Shown here one piece after another: positions 50,534 through 58,468 of a stretch of DNA of 64,000 bases. Under the pieces are notes generated by a model, which saw only the letters and a list, made by a program, of their open reading frames with translations, made no database searches and had not been told where the DNA came from. The position numbers and the translations under genes were made by a program. The DNA is from Mycolicibacterium hodleri (GTDB lineage: Bacteria > Actinomycetota > Actinomycetes > Mycobacteriales > Mycobacteriaceae): assembly GCF_025822245.1 (NCBI RefSeq), contig NZ_JACKTL010000041.1, positions 79,478 through 143,477 of the forward strand, written 5' to 3'. Position 1 is the stretch's first letter. Each line of letters begins with the position of its first letter.

Positions 50534-51253
50534 TCAGCGCGGTTCGCGCAGGACGTATCCCACGCCGCGCAGGGTGTGGAGCAGACGCTTCTCGCCGGTG
50601 TCGATCTTGCGACGCAGGTACGACACGTAGGACTCGACGACGTTGACGTCGCCGCCGAAGTCGTACCGCCAGACGTGGTCGAGGATCTTCGGCTTCGACA
50701 ACACCGTGCCGGCGTTGATGATGAAGTAGCGAAGCAGGGTGAACTCGGTCGGCGACAGCGAGACGGGCTCGCCGGCCTTCCACACCTCGTGGGTGTCCTC
50801 GTCGAGCTCGATGTCGGCGAACGTCAGCCGCGCGCTGCGGGGCTCCTCGACGCCGCGACCCGAGCGGCGAAGGATGACGCGCAGCCGCGCTACGACTTCT
50901 TCGAGGCTGAAGGGCTTGGTGACGTAGTCGTCGCCACCGAGGGTCAGGCCGGCGATCTTGTCCTGGAGCGAGTCGCGCGCGGTCAGGAACAGCGCGGGCG
51001 AATCGATGCCGTCGGCGCGGAGCCGGCGAAGCACGCCGAAGCCGTCCATCCCGGGCATCATCACGTCGAGAATGACGGCATCCGGGCGGATCTCCCGCGC
51101 CTTGTCCAAGGCCGCGGGGCCGCTCGACGCGGTGTGCACCTCGAAGCCCTGGAACTTCAAACTCACCGAGAGCAACTCGACGATGTTGGTTTCGTCGTCG
51201 ACGACGAGGATTCGCGCTTCGGGGATGAACTCCGGAACTGCAGCCATGGCCAT
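50534..51253 (-). CDS. phoP: PhoP, OmpR-family response regulator
   Basis: 239 residues from ATG 51253, with GGAGGA about 10 nt upstream; a second in-frame ATG at 51247 is also possible. Receiver with acidic pair ARILVVDDE, phosphoacceptor Asp63 (VILDVMMPG) and Lys in DDYVTKPF. C-terminal winged helix with VNVVESYVSYLRRKID. Regulates lipid and ESX-1-related genes in M. tuberculosis. A direct repeat (51298-51315) lies upstream and is probably its own binding site. H37Rv counterpart from memory: Rv0757. Confidence 0.96.
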   Translation of the reverse strand: MAMAAVPEFIPEARILVVDDETNIVELLSVSLKFQGFEVHTASSGPAALDKAREIRPDAVILDVMMPGMDGFGVLRRLRADGIDSPALFLTARDSLQDKIAGLTLGGDDYVTKPFSLEEVVARLRVILRRSGRGVEEPRSARLTFADIELDEDTHEVWKAGEPVSLSPTEFTLLRYFIINAGTVLSKPKILDHVWRYDFGGDVNVVESYVSYLRRKIDTGEKRLLHTLRGVGYVLREPR

Positions 51254-51297
51254 GTGAACAATGTCCTCCCATTCCCATGCATTGACGCTGCTCGAGC

Positions 51298-51315
51298 GCT
51301 GTGAGATTCCTGTGA
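51298..51315 (-). promoter_or_regulatory. PhoP box, direct repeat TCACAGG-N4-TCACAGC
   Basis: On the phoP coding strand, two 7 bp TCACAG-type units are separated by 4 bp, matching the known PhoP direct-repeat consensus of M. tuberculosis with one mismatch. It lies 45-62 bp before the phoP ATG and also 48-65 bp before the start of the divergent repeat-protein gene, so it may control both. Confidence 0.7.
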
Positions 51316-51350
51316 GTTGATCTCGGGCAAGCTAGGTGTGACCCCCGCCA

Positions 51351-51356
51351 TAGACT
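51351..51356 (+). promoter_or_regulatory. -10 hexamer TAGACT for the decapeptide-repeat gene
   Basis: TAGACT, then 6 nt and ATG 51363. Leaderless arrangement; the PhoP box ends about 35 bp upstream. Confidence 0.55.
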
Positions 51357-51362
51357 GGGCGC

Positions 51363-52178
51363 ATGAATCTTGGCAAAGCCCTCGTCGACGTGGCGACCGC
51401 ACCGGTACGCATCGGTCTTGCCGTCGCCGACGTGGGCCTGGGCATCGCCGGGGAGACCCTTCAGGTCGTCCAGCGCGGCCTCGGCGAGGGCACTCTGCCC
51501 GCGGGCAGGTCGTCGTTGGCGCAGATGCTCGGACTCGAGGACGCCGTCGAACGCGCCAACCGCCTGGCCCGTCTGATGGACGACGACGCCCCGCTCGGCC
51601 GCGCCCTCGCACCGGACGGGCCCGTCAACAGGATGCTGCGGCCGGGCGGACTCGTCGACCAGCTCACCGCCGAAGGTGGCCTCCTCGACCGGCTGACCGC
51701 CGAGAACGGCCCCGTCACCCGCGCGGTGGCGCCCGGCGGACTGATCGACCAGTTGACCGCCGAGGGGGGATTGGTCGACCGTCTGACCACCGACGACGGG
51801 GCGGTGTCCCGGGTGATCGCCCCGGGCGGACTCGCCGACCAGTTGCTCGCCAACGACGGGTTGATCGAGCGCATCCTGCGCGAGGACGGCGTCGCGGACA
51901 AGCTGCTCGCCGAAGGCGGCCTGCTCGACACCCTCACCGCCGAGCAGGGCGCGTTGATGAAGCTGGCCGACGTGGCCGACACCCTCAACCGGCTCGCGCC
52001 GGGGCTCGAGGCGCTGACCCCGACGATCGACGCACTCCACGAAGCCGTCATCACCCTCAGCCAGGTGGTCAACCCCCTGAGCAACATCGCCGGCCGAATC
52101 CCGCTGCCGCGCGCCCGGGGACGACGGCCCGTCACGCGGCCGATTCCCGCCCCACGGGTCGTCGACGCCGACGAGTGA
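51363..52178 (+). CDS. Decapeptide-repeat protein divergent from phoP
   Basis: 271 residues. Residues about 76-195 are twelve units of exactly ten residues with a pattern like G-L-(V/L/I)-D-(Q/R)-L-T-A-E-G; for example GLVDQLTAEG, GLLDRLTAEN, GPVTRAVAPG. Units cycle in threes, so there is also a 30-residue period. No signal peptide; the tail is basic and Pro-rich (RIPLPRARGRRPV). Fold and role unknown; the repeat suggests a solenoid or amphipathic coil. Likely homologue of Rv0756c (from memory). Confidence 0.85.
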   Translation: MNLGKALVDVATAPVRIGLAVADVGLGIAGETLQVVQRGLGEGTLPAGRSSLAQMLGLEDAVERANRLARLMDDDAPLGRALAPDGPVNRMLRPGGLVDQLTAEGGLLDRLTAENGPVTRAVAPGGLIDQLTAEGGLVDRLTTDDGAVSRVIAPGGLADQLLANDGLIERILREDGVADKLLAEGGLLDTLTAEQGALMKLADVADTLNRLAPGLEALTPTIDALHEAVITLSQVVNPLSNIAGRIPLPRARGRRPVTRPIPAPRVVDADE

Positions 52179-52199
52179 GCCGATAAGCTAGGCGCGCAC

Positions 52200-52274
52200 G
52201 CCTCCTTAGCTCAGTGGTAGAGCAACATACTTGTAATATGTAGGCCATCGGTTCGATCCCGATAGGGGGCTCCA
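52200..52274 (+). tRNA. tRNA-Thr, anticodon TGT
   Basis: A 75 nt cloverleaf with encoded CCA. The acceptor GCCTCCT pairs with AGGGGGC (one G-T). D-arm AGCTCAGTGGTAGAGC, anticodon loop CTTGTAA with stem ACATA/TATGT, T-arm GGTTCGATCC. The TGT anticodon reads ACA/ACG threonine codons. An HNH nuclease gene begins 40 bp downstream. Confidence 0.95.
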
Positions 52275-52313
52275 ACGATCAATCCTGTCGGTGGGCGGTC
52301 GTAGCCTCCGCAC

Positions 52314-52718
52314 ATGAGGCAGTGTCGCCATTCCGGTTCCGCGCTCTCCCGTCGTAGCCAGAAGATGTACTGCGACAACGCATGTCAAGCCGAGGCTCGG
52401 CGAGACTCCGGTGTCAAGCGGTGGCTCGAAACCGGTGAAGCAGCGGTCGACAGTCGGCGAACGCACTACATCCGGCAGTACCTCTCCGACGCCCAGAACG
52501 GTTGCTGTGCGATCTGCGGCGGGGCGAACACGTGGCTCGGCGAGCACCTCGCGCTCATACTCGACCACGTCGACGGAAACCCGACGAACAACAGACGGGA
52601 AAATCTGCGGCTGGTCTGCCCGAACTGCGACTCACAGCTCGTGACCTACAAGAGCCGAAACCGGGGCAACGGGCGACACTCCCGCCGACGGCGATATGCA
52701 GACGGGCAGTCGTACTAG
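52314..52718 (+). CDS. HNH endonuclease domain protein
   Basis: 134 residues. Two Cys pairs (CRHSG...CDNAC; CAICGG, about 65-70, with VCPNCD) bracket the HNH core LILDHVDGNPTNNRRENLRLVCPNC. The Cys motifs probably bind zinc. Basic C-terminus. Stands alone between tRNA-Thr and an unrelated gene; no methylase or integrase adjoins it. A TAGCCT hexamer 6 nt before the ATG fits leaderless transcription. Confidence 0.85.
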   Translation: MRQCRHSGSALSRRSQKMYCDNACQAEARRDSGVKRWLETGEAAVDSRRTHYIRQYLSDAQNGCCAICGGANTWLGEHLALILDHVDGNPTNNRRENLRLVCPNCDSQLVTYKSRNRGNGRHSRRRRYADGQSY

Positions 52719-52768
52719 ATACTCGCAGGCGCGGCCGCCACGTCCGCCATCAGCCGAGGAGGAAACTC

Positions 52769-53128
52769 ATGTCCGAAGCCGGTGTCTGGGTCGCTTGGGG
52801 AATCCCCGCCCGCGGACGCGAAGGACAGGCGTTGGCGCTCCTGAAGTCGTCGCTGACGGGTTACCTCGAGCAACTCTCGACCGAGGGTCGCATCGAGCGT
52901 TACGACGCCGCTGTCCTCAAGCCGCAGAGCACCGAGCTCGGCGGTTTCATCCTCATCCAGGGCACCCACGACCAGATCGACGCACTGCGCACCGACCAGG
53001 GCTTTCAGACGTGGGTCACCCAGATTCAGTTGGTGGCCGACAAGGTCGGGATCGTCGACGCCTGGGTCGGCGGCGGCCTGGCCGAGGCCTTTGCGCTGTA
53101 CGAGAAGGCGCTCGAGAAACTGGGCTGA
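52769..53128 (+). CDS. Small conserved protein of unknown function
   Basis: 119 residues with a strong ribosome site (GAGGAGGAAACTC) before ATG 52769. The sequence GVWVAWGIPARGREGQALAL, LGGFILIQG and WVTQIQLVADKVGIVDAWVGGG suggests a ferredoxin-like alpha/beta fold of the ABM/dimeric barrel type. No cysteines or signal peptide. No family name recognised. A hairpin at 53177-53201 may end its transcript. Confidence 0.78.
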   Translation: MSEAGVWVAWGIPARGREGQALALLKSSLTGYLEQLSTEGRIERYDAAVLKPQSTELGGFILIQGTHDQIDALRTDQGFQTWVTQIQLVADKVGIVDAWVGGGLAEAFALYEKALEKLG

Positions 53129-53176
53129 CGAGTTCGCCGGTAACGCGCCCGGCCTCTGCGACGAAGGCAACAGGAG

Positions 53177-53201
53177 TGAAAGTTGTGAATGTCAGCTTTC
53201 A
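53177..53201 (+). terminator. Hairpin TGAAAGTTG / CAGCTTTCA with 7 nt loop
   Basis: Nine base pairs including one G-T pair, 49 bp after the 119-residue protein stop and 80 bp before the DUF4185 gene. May be a terminator or a 5' UTR element; no T-tract. Confidence 0.35.
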
Positions 53202-53280
53202 CCGATGAGCCCGGAGATAGTGCGATTCAATTGCTCTGCTCCGTCGGGGAAGAGCAGTTCAGCGCATCGGAAGGGCCAAC

Positions 53281-55458
53281 ATGGGAGCCTCCAGGTACAT
53301 CGGTCGGGTCGGCGGTCTAGCCGTCGCGCTGGGAGTCGGCACGGCCGTGGCGACGGGATACGGCGTCGCCGCCGCCGACGACACGTCGACCAACTCGTCG
53401 AGCAGCCAGTCGGCGAGCACCGCCAGTGCCAGCACGTCGGGCGACACCGCGGCCTCGCCGTCGTCGCCGTCCACCGCGGAATCGTCGACGGAGCCCACGA
53501 CCGCGACCACCACCACGACTACGTCCACCGGGACCGACGTCAAGCCCACGGGCACCGCCACGTCGGGCACGGTGGCCAGCGGGGTGGTCAGCGCGCAAAC
53601 CAACACCGGTAGCTCGGGCGGCACGGCATCTGCCACCGCCACGCCGACGCCCAAGCCGACGGCCACGCCCGAACCGACGGCCACGCCCGAAGTCACCGTC
53701 CCCGATGCCGCCGCGCCGGACGTACCGGACAGCACCCCGACCCCGACGCCCACCCCGACCAAGAAGCCGAAGCCGAACGACACCCCGGCGGCTCCGACCG
53801 CCGCCACCGCGGCACCTGCCTCGACGGCGACGGCCAAGACGTCCGAGCCGACCGCGGCCACCCCCAACGCGGCGAAGGTGACGGCCGACGACCCGGCGCC
53901 CAAGGCGACGGCCACTCTCGCGGTCGTCTCGGCCGCCGCGAAGTCGACCTCCCCCACGCCGACCGCCCTCGTCGTCGACGTGACCCCGACCGCCCCGGCA
54001 CCCGCTGCACCGCAGAACCCGCTGGCCGTGGTGGGCGGCATGGTGTCGAGCGTCGTCAACTGGATGCTGGCCCCCTTCATGGGTGCAGGGGCGCCGGCTG
54101 CCGCCGATCCCCCGCTGGCGTGGTCGCTGCTGGCGTACGCCCGTCGCGAGTTCGACGACTTCGTCAACGCCGTCACCGGGCGCGCCACCGCGGCACCGGC
54201 CGTCACCGCCGACGCCACCACCCTCTCGTTGGCCGCCGCCACCACCGCCTTGGCCCAGGCGGCCGCCGTCAACGTGCCCGGCTTCCCGCTTCCCGGCGCA
54301 CAATTGAGCCCGTCGACGCAGTTCGTCCAGTGGGTGACGGGCAATTACCAGACCGGCAACCCGTTGATCGCCGACACCCTGACCCGCTTCGGCATCACCG
54401 GCACCGACGTCGGCGTCATCTGGGACAACGGCATGGTCGACGACCCCACCACCCCGTACAACGAGCACCAGGTGTTGATGGCGTTCGGCGACACGTTCAG
54501 CGGCGCCAACATGACTGGCAACTGGCGCTTCAACGTGCTGCTGCGCAGCGCCGACACCGTGCTCTCCGACGGAATCACCATCCCCAACGGAGAGTGGTAC
54601 AACGGCAACATGTTCGGCGGCACGCCGTTGAGCAGCCCGACCACCGCCCGGCAGATCATCCACCCCGACGGCCTGCCCGCGGGCGTCACGCTCATCCCCA
54701 CCGCGGGCATCTCCATCCCGACGCCCGGCACCCAGTTCGGCGTCACCCAGTACGTCAACTTCATGTCGGTGTCCAACTGGGGCGCCGCCGGCCAGTGGAA
54801 CACCAACTACTCCGCGGTCGCCTACTCCACCGACAACGGCGAGAACTGGACCGTCGCACCGACTTCGGTGCGCTACAACGACCCGTGGAGTGGCAACGCG
54901 AACTTCCAGCAGGGCGCCTACGTCCGTCCCGGCGACGGGTACGTGTACAACTACGGCACGCCGAACGGCCGCCAGGGTGCCGCCTACGTCTCGCGGGTCG
55001 CCGAGAAGGACATCCTCGACACCAGCAAGTACGAGTACTACAGCGCCGGTTCGCCGGGCGGCTGGTTCGGCTGGGGCGCCACCCCGTCGGGTTGGTACAA
55101 GAACCAGCCGGCCAAGGCCTCGGCGGTGTTCGGGCAGGACACTGGCGCCTGCGGCGTCGCGAACCCCGGCAATCAGGTCAGCGAGATGTCGGTCCAGTAC
55201 AACAAGCAGCTCAAGAAGTACGTCGTCCTCTACGGCGACCAGTTCAACAACATCGTCATGCGGACCTCGGACACGCCTCAGGGTGGCTGGTCGGGCGCAA
55301 AGGTGCTCATGGCGCAGCAGCCCGGTGGCATCTACGCGCCGATGATGCATCCGTGGTCGCCGGCGACGATGGGCACCGGCACCGACCTGTACTGGAATCT
55401 GTCGCTGTATTCTCAGTACAACGTGATGCTCATGAAGACCGATCTGACGAAGGTCTAG
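53281..55458 (+). CDS. Secreted DUF4185 (GH183-related) protein with long Thr/Pro/Ala-rich region
   Basis: 725 residues from ATG 53281, with GGAAGGG upstream. Signal peptide residues 1-32 (ASRYIGRVGGLAVALGVGTA, cut after AAA). About 33-260 is low-complexity Ser/Thr/Pro/Ala, with TPTPKPTATPEPTATPE repeats, probably glycosylated and wall-spanning. The C-terminal domain from about 341 (FVQWVTGNYQTGNPLIADT, VLMAFGDTFSGANMTGNWRF, FQQGAYVRPGDGYVYNYGTP) is DUF4185. That family includes the GH183 endo-D-arabinanases, so cleavage of cell-wall arabinan is a reasonable but unproven function. Confidence 0.87.
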   Translation: MGASRYIGRVGGLAVALGVGTAVATGYGVAAADDTSTNSSSSQSASTASASTSGDTAASPSSPSTAESSTEPTTATTTTTTSTGTDVKPTGTATSGTVASGVVSAQTNTGSSGGTASATATPTPKPTATPEPTATPEVTVPDAAAPDVPDSTPTPTPTPTKKPKPNDTPAAPTAATAAPASTATAKTSEPTAATPNAAKVTADDPAPKATATLAVVSAAAKSTSPTPTALVVDVTPTAPAPAAPQNPLAVVGGMVSSVVNWMLAPFMGAGAPAAADPPLAWSLLAYARREFDDFVNAVTGRATAAPAVTADATTLSLAAATTALAQAAAVNVPGFPLPGAQLSPSTQFVQWVTGNYQTGNPLIADTLTRFGITGTDVGVIWDNGMVDDPTTPYNEHQVLMAFGDTFSGANMTGNWRFNVLLRSADTVLSDGITIPNGEWYNGNMFGGTPLSSPTTARQIIHPDGLPAGVTLIPTAGISIPTPGTQFGVTQYVNFMSVSNWGAAGQWNTNYSAVAYSTDNGENWTVAPTSVRYNDPWSGNANFQQGAYVRPGDGYVYNYGTPNGRQGAAYVSRVAEKDILDTSKYEYYSAGSPGGWFGWGATPSGWYKNQPAKASAVFGQDTGACGVANPGNQVSEMSVQYNKQLKKYVVLYGDQFNNIVMRTSDTPQGGWSGAKVLMAQQPGGIYAPMMHPWSPATMGTGTDLYWNLSLYSQYNVMLMKTDLTKV

Positions 55459-55466
55459 GCCAGCTC

Positions 55467-55946
55467 GTGTTGCGCGGCATCCTGACGGGGGCGGCGGTGA
55501 CGGCGTTGGCGCTGTCGCCCATCGCGGTGGCGAACGCCGATCCCGCTGCGCCGCAGGCGAATACGCCGTGCACCGCGGAGGTCAAGGATGCGCTGACGTT
55601 GCCGGCCGGCGCGGAGGCACCCCTGGCCTGCGACGGCACCAGCTGGCAGCCGGTCACCGATCCCTATCCGATCAGCGACGAATGGGTCAGCTCCGGGCCG
55701 GTGACGACGTTGCACGGCCAGGGTCGCCGCAACCCGATGCTCGAGTCCGGCCAATGGACGGCGACCCCGCTGACACCCAACACCACCTGTGGCGCAACCC
55801 AATTCGCGGTGATCTCCGGAACACCCACCCTGGGTCCGCCGCAGTCCGACCGCGGCGAACCCGGCCAGCCACTCCAGTTGGAGGTGGTGCCCCGGCTCTT
55901 CACCGTCGAGCTGACCGGCGACTGCCTGTGGCGGCGATCGCCCTAG
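55467..55946 (+). CDS. Secreted protein of unknown function
   Basis: 159 residues from GTG 55467, 8 bp after the DUF4185 gene. Signal peptide LRGILTGAAVTALALSPIAVANA. The mature part has four Cys (NTPCTAEVK, PLACDG, TTCGATQ, GDCLW), so probably two disulfides. Ends GDCLWRRSP. Probably co-transcribed with the preceding secreted protein. Confidence 0.77.
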   Translation: MLRGILTGAAVTALALSPIAVANADPAAPQANTPCTAEVKDALTLPAGAEAPLACDGTSWQPVTDPYPISDEWVSSGPVTTLHGQGRRNPMLESGQWTATPLTPNTTCGATQFAVISGTPTLGPPQSDRGEPGQPLQLEVVPRLFTVELTGDCLWRRSP

Positions 55947-55953
55947 GTGCCCA

Positions 55954-56823
55954 CTAGGGGGCGACGAACACCGACGTCTCCGAGCATCCGGTCACCACGT
56001 GTCCCGGCGGGAACGACCGCGGATCGGCGTCGACGATGACGTCGTCGCGGTAGTACGCGTGCGTGTCGTCGGCGGAGCATTCGAACGCCGCATTCAGCAC
56101 GTGGAACGTGGCGCCGTCGGCATCGGGAACCGGTTTGCCCATCCAATACCCGTGGCGGGCGTCGCGGGCGAACGGACCTTCGAGGACGTCGAAGGTCCGG
56201 GGATCGGCGGCGGCGATGCGATCGGTGAAGTAGAAGACACCGTGGTCGTCGCGCGAGTACCCGCCTCTGAGCACCCGGAACGTGGCCGGGTCGGCACCGG
56301 CGACGGGGTTGCCGTTCACCTGCACGACGCGGTCGTCCCTGGTGAACAGGTAGTAATCCGAGTCCGAGACGATCCTGAAGTGGGCGGGGTCGTCCGACAG
56401 AATCCGCCCGTCGGACCAGTACACCGCGTCGGAGTCCCTGGCGAGGTTCCCGTCCAGCAACTCGAAGTGGTCGGGATCGTCGCTGAACACCGTGTCGCGT
56501 TGGTAGACGTGATCGGCGTCCTTCGCGAAGTCCGGGCGGTCGAGCAACTCGAAGGTCGCGGGATCGGCGTCGGCAAGCGCCCGCCCGTCGACGTAGACCG
56601 TCGAGCGGTCCTTGCCGAAGGTGCGGTCCAGCGGGTCGAACGTCGCGGCGTCGGCGCCGCCGACCTCGACCGCCTTGCCGGGGAAGGCCTGCAGGTAGAA
56701 GACGGCGTCCCCTCGCACGTGATAGCCGGCCGAATCGAAGAGGGAATCGGGCGAGCCGCCGCGGTCGCAGCCCGCCAGCGCCGCGACGACGGCGACGCAC
56801 ACGGCGGCGGTCAGCCTGCGCAT
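55954..56823 (-). CDS. DKNYY-repeat lipoprotein
   Basis: 289 residues from ATG 56823. Lipobox VVAALAGC near residue 19 marks a lipoprotein. The mature part is a chain of about eight units, each with an aromatic pair and an Asp-rich turn followed by DPATFELLD-type segments (for example DADHVYQRDTVF and DSDAVYWSDGRIL). This is the DKNYY family pattern. Role unknown; anchored outside the plasma membrane. Convergent with the secreted protein, 7 bp away. Confidence 0.83.
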   Translation of the reverse strand: MRRLTAAVCVAVVAALAGCDRGGSPDSLFDSAGYHVRGDAVFYLQAFPGKAVEVGGADAATFDPLDRTFGKDRSTVYVDGRALADADPATFELLDRPDFAKDADHVYQRDTVFSDDPDHFELLDGNLARDSDAVYWSDGRILSDDPAHFRIVSDSDYYLFTRDDRVVQVNGNPVAGADPATFRVLRGGYSRDDHGVFYFTDRIAAADPRTFDVLEGPFARDARHGYWMGKPVPDADGATFHVLNAAFECSADDTHAYYRDDVIVDADPRSFPPGHVVTGCSETSVFVAP

Positions 56824-56876
56824 CGCCGTGGCGGACGGGGCGATCCTGTCATGGGCCAACGGTACTCGGCTGGACC

Positions 56877-56882
56877 TAGACT
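56877..56882 (+). promoter_or_regulatory. -10 hexamer TAGACT for leaderless xdhC-like gene
   Basis: TAGACT, then 6 nt and GTG 56889. Confidence 0.58.
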
Positions 56883-56888
56883 CGGGGC

Positions 56889-58031
56889 GTGCGCGACGTT
56901 CTCGAGGAGCTTCTCTCGGTGTGGCGTGCCGGAGGTACGGCGGGCTTGGCGACCGTCGTGCGCACCATGAAGTCCGCGCCCCGCGCAGCGGGCGCGGCGA
57001 TGGTGGTCTCTCCGGACGGCTCGGTGGCGGGTTCGGTCTCCGGCGGCTGCGTGGAGGCCGCGGTCTACGACCTGGCCGGCGAGGTCGTGCAGACCTGTCG
57101 GCCCCGGCTTCAGCGCTACGGCATCACCGACGACGACGCCTTCGCGGTGGGACTGACGTGCGGCGGAATCATCGACATCTTCGCCGAACCCGTGTCCCGA
57201 GAGACCTTTTCGCAACTGGATGTCGTCGCCGACGCCATCGCGTCGCACCACCCGATCGCCGTCGCCACCGTGATCGCCCATCCCGACGTCGAGTGGATCG
57301 GCCGGCGGCTGGTGGTCGGCGAGGCACGCGCCGAGGGCTCGCTGGGATCGGCCCGCGCGGACGACGCCGTCGCCGACGACGTGCGCGGACTGCTCGCCGC
57401 GGGGCGCACAGCGGTGCTCACCTACGGCCCCGACGGCCAACGCCAGGGCGAGGGCATGGAGGTCTTCGTCTCCAGCCATGCGCCACGGCCGCGGATGATC
57501 GTCTTCGGCGCCATCGACTTCGCCTCGGCGCTGACCCGCCAGGCGGCCCTCCTCGGCTATCGCGTCACGGTGTGCGACGCCCGTCCCGTGTTCGCGACGC
57601 CCGCCCGGTTTCCCGCCGCCGACGAGGTGGTCGTCGACTGGCCCCACCGCTACCTCGCCGGCCAGCAGGAGCTGGGGGCAATCGATGCCAGGACCGTAAT
57701 CTGCGTCCTCACCCACGACCCCAAGTTCGACGTGCCGGTGCTGGCCGTGGCGCTACGCCTGCCGCACGTCGGCTACGTGGGCGCGATGGGGTCGCGCCAA
57801 ACCCACCTCGACCGCCTCGACCGGCTGCGTGAGGTGGGGCTGTCCGACGCCGAGACGGCCCGGCTGTCCAGCCCCATCGGGCTGGATCTCGGGGCCAGGA
57901 CTCCCGAGGAAACGGCGGTGTCGATCACCGCCGAGATCATCGCCCGAAGGTGGGGTGGCGGTGGCCGCTCACTCACCGAACTGGACTCCCGCATCCACCA
58001 CGACGGCTCCGACGCCAGGGCTCGGTCGTAA
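56889..58031 (+). CDS. XdhC/CoxI family protein
   Basis: 380 residues from GTG 56889. N-terminal XdhC part: TVVRTMKSAPRAAGAAM, GSVSGGCVEAAVYD, and GLTCGGIIDIFAEP. C-terminal Rossmann domain with MIVFGAIDFASALTRQAALLGY and GYVGAMGSRQTHLDRL. These proteins bind molybdenum cofactor and help sulfurate and insert it in xanthine/CO dehydrogenase-type enzymes. No molybdo-hydroxylase genes lie nearby, so its client is elsewhere. H37Rv similar protein from memory: Rv0376c. Confidence 0.88.
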   Translation: MRDVLEELLSVWRAGGTAGLATVVRTMKSAPRAAGAAMVVSPDGSVAGSVSGGCVEAAVYDLAGEVVQTCRPRLQRYGITDDDAFAVGLTCGGIIDIFAEPVSRETFSQLDVVADAIASHHPIAVATVIAHPDVEWIGRRLVVGEARAEGSLGSARADDAVADDVRGLLAAGRTAVLTYGPDGQRQGEGMEVFVSSHAPRPRMIVFGAIDFASALTRQAALLGYRVTVCDARPVFATPARFPAADEVVVDWPHRYLAGQQELGAIDARTVICVLTHDPKFDVPVLAVALRLPHVGYVGAMGSRQTHLDRLDRLREVGLSDAETARLSSPIGLDLGARTPEETAVSITAEIIARRWGGGGRSLTELDSRIHHDGSDARARS

Positions 58032-58113
58032 CGCCCTCCCGCGGCCGGACGATATCCCGGTGAGCTTTGCTGGCGTACTGTCGGCATGAACTTCGTCGGG
58101 ACAGGGGTGGCAG

Positions 58114-58461
58114 ATGAGTGCGAAGAACTTCGGTGCGGCACTGCTGGTCGCGGCGGGTGCGACCGTTGCGGTCGCGACGGCCGTCCCGGCCCACGCGGAC
58201 CCCACCGACGACGCCCGAGCACAACAGATCGACCAGGCATTCCTCAAGGCCGTCAAGGGTCAGGGCCTGAAGCTGAAGTCCGACGCCTTCGCCCTCGACC
58301 TGGCCCACTCGACGTGCGACGTGTTGACCCGCACCGGTTCGGTCGAAAACGCGCTGCGCCACATTCAGAACGCCACCGACTGGTCCGACAGCAAGAAGAT
58401 CGGCTCCTTCGGCAGCCTCGCGGTGCAGGGCTACTGCCCGACGTCGATGCCCAAGCAGTAG
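58114..58461 (+). CDS. Secreted DUF732 protein
   Basis: 115 residues. Signal peptide NFGAALLVAAGATVAVATAVPAHA, then a helical mature part of about 85 residues with two Cys (HSTCDVLTR, QGYCPTSM) that likely form one disulfide. The spacing matches DUF732, common in mycobacteria, function unknown. GGGGTGGC upstream of the ATG serves as ribosome site. Ends 7 bp before the convergent SDR. Confidence 0.88.
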   Translation: MSAKNFGAALLVAAGATVAVATAVPAHADPTDDARAQQIDQAFLKAVKGQGLKLKSDAFALDLAHSTCDVLTRTGSVENALRHIQNATDWSDSKKIGSFGSLAVQGYCPTSMPKQ

Positions 58462-58468
58462 CTGGGCT

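Noticed and set aside
51588..51947. Regular 30 bp repeats suggesting a CRISPR array
   Set aside because: Repeats are in frame, unspaced and encode a decapeptide pattern; no spacers and no cas genes.
52200..53128. Integrated genomic island at tRNA-Thr
   Set aside because: No integrase, no repeat of the tRNA 3' end in the window, and no clear composition change visible by eye.
53317..55350. 677-residue minus-strand open frame opposite the DUF4185 gene
   Set aside because: Gly/Arg low-complexity translation caused by the Thr/Pro-rich coding strand.
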